Shown here: positions 8,426 to 15,984 of the stretch, piece after piece | Layout of the letters: every line of letters begins with the position of its first letter | How positions within the stretch are numbered: the first letter of the stretch is position 1 | NCBI RefSeq assembly: GCF_001661495.1 | Contig: NZ_BDDT01000003.1 | Coordinates: 372,001-436,000 of the forward strand | Origin: Pseudoalteromonas prydzensis | GTDB taxonomy: Bacteria; Pseudomonadota; Gammaproteobacteria; Enterobacterales; Alteromonadaceae | DNA: 64,000 nt | Reading direction: 5' to 3' | Made by a program: the position numbers and the translations under genes | The notes under the pieces: model-generated | Seen by the model: the letters and a program-made list of their open reading frames with translations, nothing else | Told to the model about the DNA's origin: nothing | Databases searched by the model: none

Positions 8426-9744
8426 ATGCAGTTGTGATCGGTGTTTTATTAATGCTGGGGCTCACTTTAGCGCGGGTTAATGTAATAGTCGCAATGACAT
8501 TAAGTGCTTTAGTTGCGGGTTTAACCGCAGGTTTAAGTTTAACTGATACACTAAATGCGTTTAATGCAGGTCTTTCTGGTGGTGCTGAAATTGCGTTAAG
8601 TTATGCAATGTTAGGCGCTTTTGCAGTCGCAATCTCAAAGTCCGGACTCACCCGTATACTCGCAGTAAAATTACTGGCAACTGTTAATAACAACAGTGGC
8701 AATAGTGAAACTAGCCTAAGTTATTTTATTCTTTTTATTATTTTAGTCTGTGCTATTTCATCACAAAACCTTGTGCCTGTTCACATCGCTTTTATACCAA
8801 TTTTAATTCCCCCATTGCTGATTGTATTTAATAAGTTAAAGCTAGACCGCCGTGCAATCGCCTGTATTTTAACGTTCGGTTTAGCAACATCTTATATGGT
8901 TTTACCCTATGGCTTTGGTGGCATTTATTTATACTCAATTTTACATAAAAACTTGGTCGATAATGGGTTAGAAATTATTAATACTCAAGTACCACTGGCC
9001 ATGATCATCCCTGCTTGTGGCATGTTAGTCGGTTTGCTTGTTGCGGTATTTATTAGTTATAGAAAACGCCGTGTCTATCAACAAGACGAAAATGAAGAGC
9101 TGGCGACCAGTATTGTAATTGAACAGCCTAAAAAAGTATTACTCGTAGGCATAACCGCGGTATTGGCCTCTTTAGTTGCACAAAATGTCAGTGGCTCAAT
9201 GATTTTGGGTGGCTTAGTTGGGGTGATGATTTTTAGTTTATTTGGTGTGGTTAAGTGGGAGCAAAATAGCGACGTATTTAGTAAGGGCGTGGCAATGATG
9301 GCGATGATTGGCTTTATTATGATCTCTGCCCAAGGTTTTGCATCGGTTATGAAAGCAACCGGCGATGTAACTAGCTTAGTACAAAGTGCAGCGTTAGTTA
9401 TCGATGGCAATAAGCCACTGGCCGCAGCGCTGATACTATTAGTTGGTTTAATGATCACCATGGGCATTGGTAGTTCGTTTTCTACGGTGCCAATAATTGC
9501 CACGTTATTTGTGCCTTTGTGTTTAGAGCTTAATTTTTCAATGATGGCTACCGCAGCATTAGTTGGCACCGCGGGCGCTCTAGGAGATGCAGGCTCCCCT
9601 GCTTCAGATTCAACGCTTGGCCCAACCTCCGGGTTAAACGTAGACGGCCAACATGACCATATATGGGATTCAGTGGTTCCCACCTTTATTCATTTTAATA
9701 TCCCACTACTTATATTTGGCTGGATAGCCGCTATGGTACTTTAA
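8422..9744 (+). CDS. Na+/H+ antiporter-family (NhaC/YuiF-like) membrane transporter
   Basis: The 440-residue product is highly hydrophobic with about 11-12 helices. It contains motifs typical of this ion-transporter family: an amphipathic [21 protein letters not shown] near residue 113 and a conserved [17 protein letters not shown] re-entrant region near 390. Members are annotated as Na+/H+ antiporters or as amino-acid permeases (YuiF), so the substrate is open. The ATG lies within the last codons of the transglutaminase gene (ATGA overlap), making it the last gene of the preceding operon. A terminator hairpin follows at 9758. Confidence 0.85.
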   Translation: MNAVVIGVLLMLGLTLARVNVIVAMTLSALVAGLTAGLSLTDTLNAFNAGLSGGAEIALSYAMLGAFAVAISKSGLTRILAVKLLATVNNNSGNSETSLSYFILFIILVCAISSQNLVPVHIAFIPILIPPLLIVFNKLKLDRRAIACILTFGLATSYMVLPYGFGGIYLYSILHKNLVDNGLEIINTQVPLAMIIPACGMLVGLLVAVFISYRKRRVYQQDENEELATSIVIEQPKKVLLVGITAVLASLVAQNVSGSMILGGLVGVMIFSLFGVVKWEQNSDVFSKGVAMMAMIGFIMISAQGFASVMKATGDVTSLVQSAALVIDGNKPLAAALILLVGLMITMGIGSSFSTVPIIATLFVPLCLELNFSMMATAALVGTAGALGDAGSPASDSTLGPTSGLNVDGQHDHIWDSVVPTFIHFNIPLLIFGWIAAMVL

Positions 9745-9757
9745 TCCTGCAAGTTAA

Positions 9758-9792
9758 AACCAAGTAGAAGCCCTCTTTCTACTTGGTTATTA
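9758..9792. terminator. Hairpin terminator after the antiporter gene
   Basis: A perfect 12-bp stem (AACCAAGTAGAA at 9758-9769 pairing with 9777-9788) with a 7-base loop is followed by TATTAATTT. The remaining bases to 9906 hold no gene that I can see. Confidence 0.7.
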
Positions 9793-9906
9793 ATTTACAA
9801 TTATGACGCTGTTGCTAAGTATATATTTAAACCAATATAGTATGATGTGTTCTTTTAGCTGTAAAAAGAAAGCACAAAAATGTGCTCACTTTTTTAACAA
9901 CAGTTT

Positions 9907-10338
9907 TTAAAAACCATAAATCATTTTATCGCATACAACAGGAGTTGGCCGGTGGTTATCATCTACCGCTACAAAGGTGAAACTTCCTGTAATAGCTGAG
10001 TGTTTATCATCTCTATGCATTGTTTCTAAAAAGATCTCTACATCCACTCTTAAGCTTGTATTACCTACATGCACGACTTTTGAAATTAATTCAGCAAAAG
10101 TACCTGCCGGAATTGCTTCTTTAAAGTCTACTCTGTCTGATGAAATAGTTACCAAAGGTTTACGGCAAAAACGAGTTGCAGCAATAAACGCAACTTCGTC
10201 CATCCATGCCAGTGCATCACCACCAAATAGCGTGTTGTGATGATTCGTGCGCCCAGGAAAAACGGTTTTAGTTACCGACGTGGTTGAATCTTTAATGCGT
10301 TGAGCAATTATTTCTTCACGGTTTACTTGTGTTGTCAT
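9907..10338 (-). CDS. Acyl-CoA thioesterase, YciA-like hotdog protein
   Basis: The 143-residue protein has a single hotdog domain with the family signature of acyl-CoA hydrolases: NTLFGGDALAWMDEVAFIAATRF (about 35-57), where the Asp after GG and the helix D-E are the usual active-site region, and later KVVHVGNTSLRVDVEIF. It would hydrolyse acyl-CoA thioesters in the cytoplasm. It is the last gene of a three-gene minus-strand run (QueD-like, M23 peptidase, thioesterase), starting 5 bases after the peptidase stop. Chain-length preference cannot be told from sequence. Confidence 0.9.
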   Translation of the reverse strand: MTTQVNREEIIAQRIKDSTTSVTKTVFPGRTNHHNTLFGGDALAWMDEVAFIAATRFCRKPLVTISSDRVDFKEAIPAGTFAELISKVVHVGNTSLRVDVEIFLETMHRDDKHSAITGSFTFVAVDDNHRPTPVVCDKMIYGF

Positions 10339-10343
10339 GTTCT

Positions 10344-11159
10344 CTACTTTTGGTTCGCTAATGTGTCTAACATCATAAGTGCAGGGTCAAGGCGTTCACC
10401 TTTCCAGTTAAAACGCCAATCTAAATGTGGTCCAGTTACACGGCCTGTTGCACCGATCTCAGCTATTTTATCGCCACGTTGAATGGTATCCCCTACTTTT
10501 ACATCGAGTTTACTCAAATGTATATAGGTAGAAGTAACACTATGCCCGTGGTCTAAGATTAATGTACCACCAGAGTAATAAAGGTCATTATCGGCAAATA
10601 CCACAGTGCCACTTACGGGAGCATACACTGGGCTACCAGTTTTATTGGCAATATCTAAACCGAAATGAGGACGACGTGGTTCACCGTTAAAATAGCGCTG
10701 ACTACCATAAACACCAGATATACGACCTTCTGCTGGTTTGTATACAGGATCTAAAAAATACTTCAACTCGGAGTCTACTTTACGGGCATTTTTAACCGCA
10801 ACCGCTTCGCGGCTAATGCGCTCGCTGACTTCTTTTGGAGGCGATACATATTTACTCGCAACACCGGTTATTTTATCAATTTTATAATCACGTTTGGTGA
10901 TCACAATTGCTTGTTGGTGTTGTGCACCTGTTGCATCAACCCAAACTAACTGGTGTTCAAGTTCAGCATCACGACCAAAACCAAATACAAACTCACCTTG
11001 CTCAGTGGTTTTTAATGCTTGGCCATTGAAGCTAATTGATTTAACGCCTTCAATTTTGCCAGTCACTAAACCGCCTTGTGTTAAGTGACCTTGTAATTGC
11101 ACGGCATCTGCAAAAAAACTGGCCGTGGCAAAAAACGACAGTGCTAATAATTTACGCAT
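10344..11159 (-). CDS. M23-family metallopeptidase, exported
   Basis: The start at 11159 is preferred over 11189 because it gives a clean signal peptide (MRKLLALSFFATASFFADA), has AAAGGA eight bases upstream, and keeps the overlap with the upstream gene to 8 bases. The mature protein has an N-terminal beta domain and a C-terminal LytM/M23 domain with HFGLDIANKTGSPVYAPVSG, YSGGTLILDHG, STYIHLSKL and GRVTGPHLDWRF; the zinc ligands H..D and HLDW-type H are present. Such enzymes cut peptidoglycan cross-links in the periplasm. The intact HxxxD and HxH elements suggest an active enzyme rather than an EnvC-type activator. Confidence 0.92.
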   Translation of the reverse strand: MRKLLALSFFATASFFADAVQLQGHLTQGGLVTGKIEGVKSISFNGQALKTTEQGEFVFGFGRDAELEHQLVWVDATGAQHQQAIVITKRDYKIDKITGVASKYVSPPKEVSERISREAVAVKNARKVDSELKYFLDPVYKPAEGRISGVYGSQRYFNGEPRRPHFGLDIANKTGSPVYAPVSGTVVFADNDLYYSGGTLILDHGHSVTSTYIHLSKLDVKVGDTIQRGDKIAEIGATGRVTGPHLDWRFNWKGERLDPALMMLDTLANQK

Positions 11160-12009
11160 AACAAATTGATCCTTTTGCGACCCCTTCATACGCTGTAATT
11201 TTTACATCATTTTCAGGATGCTGGGCTTTAACTTGCTCGGCTAAATAACCTGCAATACATTCAACCGTTGTATCAATCGGCAAAATATCACAGCGAGCTT
11301 CACTAATAGCCATTTCAAAGTAACCTTGCGCCGCTGTATATGCAAAACAAAGGTCATGTTCTTTAGCGCTGATATGCTGTAACTGCGCAGCTGAAATTTG
11401 ATCCTCAGCGGTTGCTAAATAAATATCTTGCCACTTATCAGCCCATTGCTTTTGTAAGCGCGGCATCGCCATGCCATCAAGTGCAATACCAATTTGCGAA
11501 CGATGACCATGAATAATTCGCTGGCAATTACCATCATGCTTTTTAAGGCCATGGCTGTAGTGATAGTAAAAACTCTTGCTATGCTCTGGCTTTAATTCAA
11601 TTTCAATTTTATCTATATTACTTGGTAATTGCGGCATTATAGTCGCAATTAAAAAATCTATAACTGATTGCTCATTAACTTCGTCGGCATCAATTAGGCA
11701 ATATGCTTGGTTTGGTGCGCTCATCGCCAAATGGTGATCATCACCAAACGTACAATCAAGCGTTGTGTAATCACCATGGTTTTCAATAAGGCCGTTAATT
11801 TGATTACCTATAGCAAGTTTGTGATCTATGCATTGGTCAATAATGCCTTTAATTTGCTTTTTAACTAAGCCAAAATCGAGCACCATAGACTCTTCATTCA
11901 ACTTGCCATGCAAGGTTAAATCAACAATCCAGCTTTCACCTACTGCGCCTCGTTTGTTACAAAGATAAGAAAAATCAATTACGGTAAGTGCGTTAACAAA
12001 AAGGATCAT
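11152..12009 (-). CDS. Duplicated 6-pyruvoyl-tetrahydropterin synthase / QueD-like protein
   Basis: The 285-residue protein looks like two QueD-like (T-fold) units fused. Unit 1 (about 1-130) keeps the framework (GESWIVDLTLHGKLNEESMVLDFGLVKKQIKG, DHKL) but lacks the paired histidines that bind zinc. Unit 2 (about 140-285) has YYHYSHGLKKHDGNCQRIIHGHRS, with histidines at the expected ligand positions, and the PIDTTVECIAGYLAEQV and EGVAKGSICYA elements of the family C-terminus. QueD makes 6-carboxy-tetrahydropterin for queuosine; this fused form could do that or serve another pterin reaction. The usual QueD length is about 120, so 285 is clearly double. Confidence 0.8.
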   Translation of the reverse strand: MILFVNALTVIDFSYLCNKRGAVGESWIVDLTLHGKLNEESMVLDFGLVKKQIKGIIDQCIDHKLAIGNQINGLIENHGDYTTLDCTFGDDHHLAMSAPNQAYCLIDADEVNEQSVIDFLIATIMPQLPSNIDKIEIELKPEHSKSFYYHYSHGLKKHDGNCQRIIHGHRSQIGIALDGMAMPRLQKQWADKWQDIYLATAEDQISAAQLQHISAKEHDLCFAYTAAQGYFEMAISEARCDILPIDTTVECIAGYLAEQVKAQHPENDVKITAYEGVAKGSICYA

Positions 12010-12156
12010 AAACTTCCTTTATACTGGTTAAAAAATCACGGTAATTATAATGATTTTTGCTCCTAATTGCGCGATTAAATCGTGTAATTAGCATGTTCTT
12101 CACCTAAGCGGTGCAATTTCATGCAAAAAAATTATTTTTTTAACTGCTCCGAGTTG

Positions 12157-12180
12157 TTTAGCGTACAAGTGTACGCTAAA
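12157..12180. promoter_or_regulatory. FabR-type operator upstream of fabA
   Basis: A perfect inverted repeat with 10-bp arms (TTTAGCGTAC, spacer AAGT, complement). Its core AGCGTACA-AG-TGTACGCT closely resembles the FabR operator known at fabA and fabB in E. coli. It lies 33 bp ahead of the chosen start, where a repressor would block transcription. The site is seen directly; the regulator is inferred. Confidence 0.75.
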
Positions 12181-12213
12181 GTACGAGGCAATTTCTAAGC
12201 GATGATAAGTGTT

Positions 12214-12729
12214 ATGGAACCTAAAAATAGCTATACAAAAGAAGATTTGATCCTATGTGGTCAAGGTGAAATGTTTGGTGAAGGCAATTGTCGTCTACCA
12301 AGTGACAACATGTTAATGATGGATCGTATTACCTCAATCACTGATGATGGTGGCGAGCATGGTAAAGGTGAAATTGTTGCCGAATTAGATATTAATCCTG
12401 ATCTGTGGTTTTTCGACTGCCACTTTAAAGGTGACCCTGTAATGCCTGGTTGTCTTGGATTAGACGCAATGTGGCAATTAGTTGGTTTTTTCCTTGGTTG
12501 GTCTGGTGGCCCAGGTCTTGGCCGTGCACTCGGTGTGGGTGAAGTTAAATTTACTGGGCAAATTCTGCCAACAGCTAAAAAAGTAACTTACCGCTTAACA
12601 ATGAAGCGTGTGATCAAGCGTAAATTATTCATGGGTATGGCTGATGGTACTGTTGAAGTTGACGGTCGCGTTATTTATGAAGCAAAAGATTTAAAAGTTG
12701 GTTTATTCCAAGATACCAGTGCGTTTTAA
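12214..12729 (+). CDS. fabA: 3-hydroxydecanoyl-ACP dehydratase/isomerase
   Basis: FabA dehydrates 3-hydroxydecanoyl-ACP and isomerises the product to cis-3-decenoyl-ACP, the entry to unsaturated fatty acids. The protein follows E. coli FabA almost without gaps; the catalytic His70 ([12 protein letters not shown]) and Asp84 (LGLDAMWQ) fall at the known numbers if translation starts at ATG 12214 (171 residues). A start at 12202 would add MISV and has a GAGG 14 bases upstream, so it remains possible. It is monocistronic: FabR-type palindrome before, terminator after. Confidence 0.97.
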   Translation: MEPKNSYTKEDLILCGQGEMFGEGNCRLPSDNMLMMDRITSITDDGGEHGKGEIVAELDINPDLWFFDCHFKGDPVMPGCLGLDAMWQLVGFFLGWSGGPGLGRALGVGEVKFTGQILPTAKKVTYRLTMKRVIKRKLFMGMADGTVEVDGRVIYEAKDLKVGLFQDTSAF

Positions 12730-12744
12730 TTAAAACTGCTACAA

Positions 12745-12770
12745 AAACGCCGCTTTATACAGCGGCGTTT
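12745..12770. terminator. Terminator between fabA and rmf
   Basis: A perfect 10-bp stem AAACGCCGCT with loop TTATAC lies between the convergent fabA and rmf genes and could serve both. T-runs are short on each side. Confidence 0.75.
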
Positions 12771-12794
12771 ATGCTTAAATTCGAAACATGAAAA

Positions 12795-12965
12795 TTAGGT
12801 TTTATACATATTACGGTTTTCTATCGCTTCGCGCCAACCACCTAACCACTCTGATTTTGGGTCTACTTGTTGATAAGGGCAAAGGTCTTTTGAACGACCC
12901 GCTAAGCCTGCTTTAAAACCTTGAGAATGAGCTCTTTCTAACCGATCTCTTTTCTGTCTCTTCAT
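12795..12965 (-). CDS. rmf: Ribosome modulation factor
   Basis: This 56-residue product is easily missed by length cut-offs. It begins MKRQKRDRLERAHSQGFKAG and continues with AGRSKDLCPY and SEWLGGWREAIENR, nearly identical to E. coli RMF, which pairs 70S ribosomes into inactive 100S dimers in stationary phase. The ribosome site GGTGAGGA precedes ATG 12965. The location next to fabA is also found in enterobacteria, which supports orthology. The long upstream gap (to 13410) presumably holds its promoter; no clear operator was seen there. Confidence 0.97.
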   Translation of the reverse strand: MKRQKRDRLERAHSQGFKAGLAGRSKDLCPYQQVDPKSEWLGGWREAIENRNMYKT

Positions 12966-13410
12966 AGGTAAATCCTCACCTTTTATATTTATAAATTTGT
13001 AGTGCTCACGGCAGCTACATTTAATGAATAGTTAATAAAAGTGTAAAACTCAAATCACAAAAGCAATTAAATAAATTGACTTTAACTAAGCTGCTGATGC
13101 AAAAATGAATTAACATATAAAAAAGTAAAGTGGTCGTACCAACTAACGTGCGACCTATTTCTGTACAAAAAAATTACGACTATTTAATCATTAACACGCA
13201 GTTTCCTGCTTTAATTGTGACTACCGTTTTTAGGTGAAGTTCCTATAAAAAGTGTAATTATGACAACTTTATTTCAACTTATTAATTGTAAAGAAGTTTA
13301 ATTTTTGAACTTATTTATAGCCTATTTAGGACGGCTTACTCGCACAGTATTTACCCACATTCCACAACACTTTTTTAAATTGATTAATAATTAATCCTTG
13401 CAACTATAAA
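12966..13410. other. Intergenic region between rmf and the acuR-like gene
   Basis: An AT-rich stretch of about 445 bases separates two divergent genes. It should contain both promoters. I see no open frame with a ribosome site, no RNA gene and no convincing repeat. Confidence 0.5.
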
Positions 13411-13424
13411 TACGATCGGTCTAA
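13411..13424 (+). promoter_or_regulatory. Putative TetR operator, copy 1 (before acuR-like gene)
   Basis: TACGATCGGTCTAA, ending 9 bases before the regulator start codon. The same ACGATCGGTCTAA is repeated 12 bases before acuI and nowhere else that I noticed. The CGATCG core is palindromic and GGTCTA is a half-site typical of TetR-family operators. Confidence 0.65.
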
Positions 13425-13433
13425 TATGTATTT

Positions 13434-14069
13434 ATGCTAAAAAATAATCAAAATCCACCTCGACGTGGTCGCCCACCAAAAGTTGCCCGCAGTAATGCAG
13501 ACACCAAAGCATTACTCATATCAACTGGGGTAGAAACACTCACTGAGTTTGGTTTTAGTGCCACAGGACTGGACACTATCTTAAAAAAGATAGGTGTTCC
13601 GAAGGGCTCTTTTTATCATTATTTTGCCAATAAAGATGCTTATGGTTTAGCGGTCATTGATGCCTATAACGACTATTTTGTGGCGAAGCTTCGTCGTTAT
13701 TTAGAGCAAGACGATATCCCCCACCTAGAGCGGCTTATTAATTTTACGCAAAGCGCAGCTCGCGGCATGCAAAAATATGAATTTAATCGTGGCTGTTTAA
13801 TTGGTAATTTAAATCAAGAGCTCAACCACCTCAGTGATGAATTTAAAAATAAGCTGTTGGGCAGTTATCAACTTTGGCAACAGCATGTACAAGCTTGCTT
13901 AGAGCAAGCGCAACAACAAGGCGTTATAGCCACCAGCGTTAATACGCAACAGATGAGTGAGTTTTTCTGGATCGGCTGGGAGGGTGCTGTAATGCGCGCT
14001 AAGTTGACTAAAAATACTCAACCGTTAATTTTATATACTGAAATGTTTTTACGCGCATTACTTAGGTAA
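13434..14069 (+). CDS. acuR: TetR-family regulator, AcuR-like
   Basis: The 211-residue protein has a basic N-terminal arm (RRGRPPK), a TetR helix-turn-helix (about 28-70: GVETLTEFGFSATGLDTILKKIGVPKGSFYHYFANKDAYG) and a C-terminal domain with RGCLIGNLNQEL, a sequence typical of AcuR-type repressors. AcuR of Rhodobacter controls acuI and related genes in acrylate/DMSP metabolism. Here the regulator is 56 bp upstream of acuI and both start regions carry the same 13-bp site, implying autoregulation and control of acuI. No Shine-Dalgarno sequence is visible; the -10-like TATAAA at 13405-13410 implies a very short or absent leader. Confidence 0.85.
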   Translation: MLKNNQNPPRRGRPPKVARSNADTKALLISTGVETLTEFGFSATGLDTILKKIGVPKGSFYHYFANKDAYGLAVIDAYNDYFVAKLRRYLEQDDIPHLERLINFTQSAARGMQKYEFNRGCLIGNLNQELNHLSDEFKNKLLGSYQLWQQHVQACLEQAQQQGVIATSVNTQQMSEFFWIGWEGAVMRAKLTKNTQPLILYTEMFLRALLR

Positions 14070-14100
14070 TTAAGGATGCGTTTTTATTTATCAATTAAAA

Positions 14101-14114
14101 GACGATCGGTCTAA
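14101..14114 (+). promoter_or_regulatory. Putative TetR operator, copy 2 (before acuI)
   Basis: GACGATCGGTCTAA repeats the 13-bp core of the site before the regulator gene, in the same orientation and at nearly the same distance from the start codon (11 bases). Binding here would cover the acuI transcription start or ribosome site. Confidence 0.65.
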
Positions 14115-14125
14115 ATGGAGTCGCC

Positions 14126-15118
14126 ATGAACACCCAATTTAAAGCTGTTGTAATAAATAATAGTGATGATACTTATTCTGCGTCATTACAAACGCTCAAT
14201 AATACTGATTTACCCGAGCATAATGTCATGCTTGAGGTCCTTTACAGCACCTTGAACTATAAAGATGGTTTAGCAATTACCGGCAAAGGCCCTGTTGTAC
14301 GATCATTCCCAATGGTGCCAGGCATAGATTTGGTGGGTAAAGTATCAGCAAGTAATTCTAGCGAGTTCAACACCGACCAGCTCGTTCTATTAAATGGCTT
14401 TGGCGTTGGCGAAAAACACTGGGGTGGCCTTGCTCAACAAGCATCATTAAAAGATGAATGGCTGATCCCCCTACCCGATACCTTAACACCAAAACAAGCA
14501 ATGCAAATTGGTACTGCCGGCTACACTGCAATGCTCAGTATTATCGCCCTTGAGAAGCAAGGGATCACACCCGCATCGGGAGATATTTTAGTCACTGGCG
14601 CAAACGGTGGTGTTGGAAGTTTTTCGGTGTATTTACTAAATTTATTAGGTTATACCGTTGTTGCAGCCACGGGACGAGTTGATCAAACTGATCATTTAAA
14701 ACAACTTGGTGCTGCACAGGTAATAGATCGCGCTGAATTATCAAACCCAGGTAAACCTCTTGCCAAAGAGCGTTTTGCTGGTGCTATAGATTCTATAGGG
14801 AGTCATACCCTTGCCAATATTTGTGCCTCTTTAAAATATGGTGGCGTAGTGACCGCATGCGGTTTAGCACAAGGAATGGATTTTCCAGCTTCAGTTGCCC
14901 CTTTTATTTTACGTGGCATATCATTGATTGGTATAGACAGTGTAATGCGCCCTAAAATTGACCGTATTCAAGCATGGCAACGTTTAGGGGAATTGGTTGA
15001 GCAATGCTACTTAGATAAAATTTCAACCGAAATCGGCTTAGATGAAGTTGTTAGCGCGGCAAGTGAACTTATGGCCGGTAATATTCGCGGCCGTGTAGTG
15101 GTTAACTGTCAGCTGTAA
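14126..15118 (+). CDS. acuI: Acrylyl-CoA reductase (YhdH/AcuI family)
   Basis: The 330-residue medium-chain reductase/dehydrogenase has the AcuI/YhdH features: STLNYKDGLAITGKGPVVRSFPMVPGIDLVG (about 40-70), GFGVGEKHWGGLA, TAGYTAMLSI, the nucleotide-binding VTGANGGVGSFSVYLLNLLGY (about 155-175), and no structural-zinc cysteines. AcuI uses NADPH to reduce toxic acrylyl-CoA to propionyl-CoA, a step in DMSP and acrylate breakdown common in marine bacteria. The ribosome site GGAG sits 6 bases before ATG. No DMSP lyase is visible in the window, so acrylate detoxification may be its role here. Confidence 0.92.
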   Translation: MNTQFKAVVINNSDDTYSASLQTLNNTDLPEHNVMLEVLYSTLNYKDGLAITGKGPVVRSFPMVPGIDLVGKVSASNSSEFNTDQLVLLNGFGVGEKHWGGLAQQASLKDEWLIPLPDTLTPKQAMQIGTAGYTAMLSIIALEKQGITPASGDILVTGANGGVGSFSVYLLNLLGYTVVAATGRVDQTDHLKQLGAAQVIDRAELSNPGKPLAKERFAGAIDSIGSHTLANICASLKYGGVVTACGLAQGMDFPASVAPFILRGISLIGIDSVMRPKIDRIQAWQRLGELVEQCYLDKISTEIGLDEVVSAASELMAGNIRGRVVVNCQL

Positions 15119-15128
15119 AATACAGTTG

Positions 15129-15166
15129 TTAAAGCTTCTTATGTCTGGTGATTGAAGAAGCTTTAA
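15129..15166. terminator. Hairpin after acuI
   Basis: A 12-bp inverted repeat (TTAAAGCTTCTT and complement) with a 14-base loop lies 10 bp after the stop codon. There is no long T-run, so termination strength is uncertain. Confidence 0.45.
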
Positions 15167-15261
15167 TCGTGCTTTAGCTAGTTTTTGCTCTTTTTCTTGT
15201 ATCAAATTACCGTGATAAAAATTATAATTATGCCATTAGCGTTTAGAAAAAGAGTGTAACC

Positions 15262-15678
15262 ATGAGTAATGAAGATTTATTCGGCAATAACCCGCTACAA
15301 GGCGTTAAGCTAGAGCAAGTTGTATCAGAGTTAGTTGATCAATATGGGTGGGAGCTTTTACATGCTTATCTACTGCTAAATTGTTTTAAAAATAACCCTG
15401 ATATTAAATCTGCGGTTAAATTTTTGCGTAAAACCCAGTGGGCACAAGATAAAGTTGAAAACTTTTACCTTTATCGACTAAAGAATCTGCCGAAACCGGA
15501 TGATGTGCAGTATGCGCTTCCCCCACGTGACCGCGTTATTCCTGAAGATCATAAACCGGGTGAACCATGTGAATTAAGCTTTAGTGATGCAAAGCGCATT
15601 CAAGCGAAAAAAGAAGCCAAAGATCGCGCCCGTACGCGTAAACAGCGCTCTAGTGCGAGTAATCCTTGGGGGAACTAA
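15262..15678 (+). CDS. VF530 family (DUF2132) putative DNA-binding protein
   Basis: The 138-residue protein carries the DUF2132/VF530 domain in its first 70 residues: NPLQGVKLEQVVSELVDQYGWELL, then NNPDIKSAVKFLRKTQWAQDKVENFYL. The VF530 structure from Vibrio fischeri suggested DNA binding, but a role is not established. The C-terminal half is charged and unstructured, rich in Lys/Arg (SDAKRIQAKKEAKDRARTRK). A weak inverted repeat follows the gene. It stands alone, with its own promoter region. Confidence 0.85.
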   Translation: MSNEDLFGNNPLQGVKLEQVVSELVDQYGWELLHAYLLLNCFKNNPDIKSAVKFLRKTQWAQDKVENFYLYRLKNLPKPDDVQYALPPRDRVIPEDHKPGEPCELSFSDAKRIQAKKEAKDRARTRKQRSSASNPWGN

Positions 15679-15686
15679 TACACTCA

Positions 15687-15723
15687 GACAATGAACAACT
15701 CAGTGCTTGCGTTATTCATTGTC
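15687..15723. terminator. Weak hairpin after the VF530 gene
   Basis: GACAATGAA pairs with TTCATTGTC across a 19-base loop, followed by TTTGCTTTG. It is a plausible but weak terminator. The following 260 bases before the chemoreceptor start hold no gene that I can see. Confidence 0.35.
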
Positions 15724-15984
15724 TTTGCTTTGCTGTAGTTTCCTTTAAACTATCGTACATTCATATCACTTACTCTGTAACAGTGCATTAATGCACTCAC
15801 AGCACCACAATAGTGCAAGCGTATTTTTACTTTAACCAATTAATTTATAAATCATCTATAAATAACAGATTTATAAGATAGTAATTGTTGTATTAGCATC
15901 ATTTACTGTAATTTCTACTTAATTTATATACATGGTCAGCTTCTTGCTTTACGTCTATTGCACTGATTTATAAAGGAGTAATAG

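Noticed and set aside
9078-9683. 201-residue minus-strand frame opposite the antiporter gene
   Set aside because: Shadow frame of a membrane protein gene; low-complexity Ala/Thr/Ile pattern, no ribosome site.
12966-13410. Small RNA gene between rmf and acuR
   Set aside because: No clear hairpin with a T-run and no promoter-terminator pair was found.
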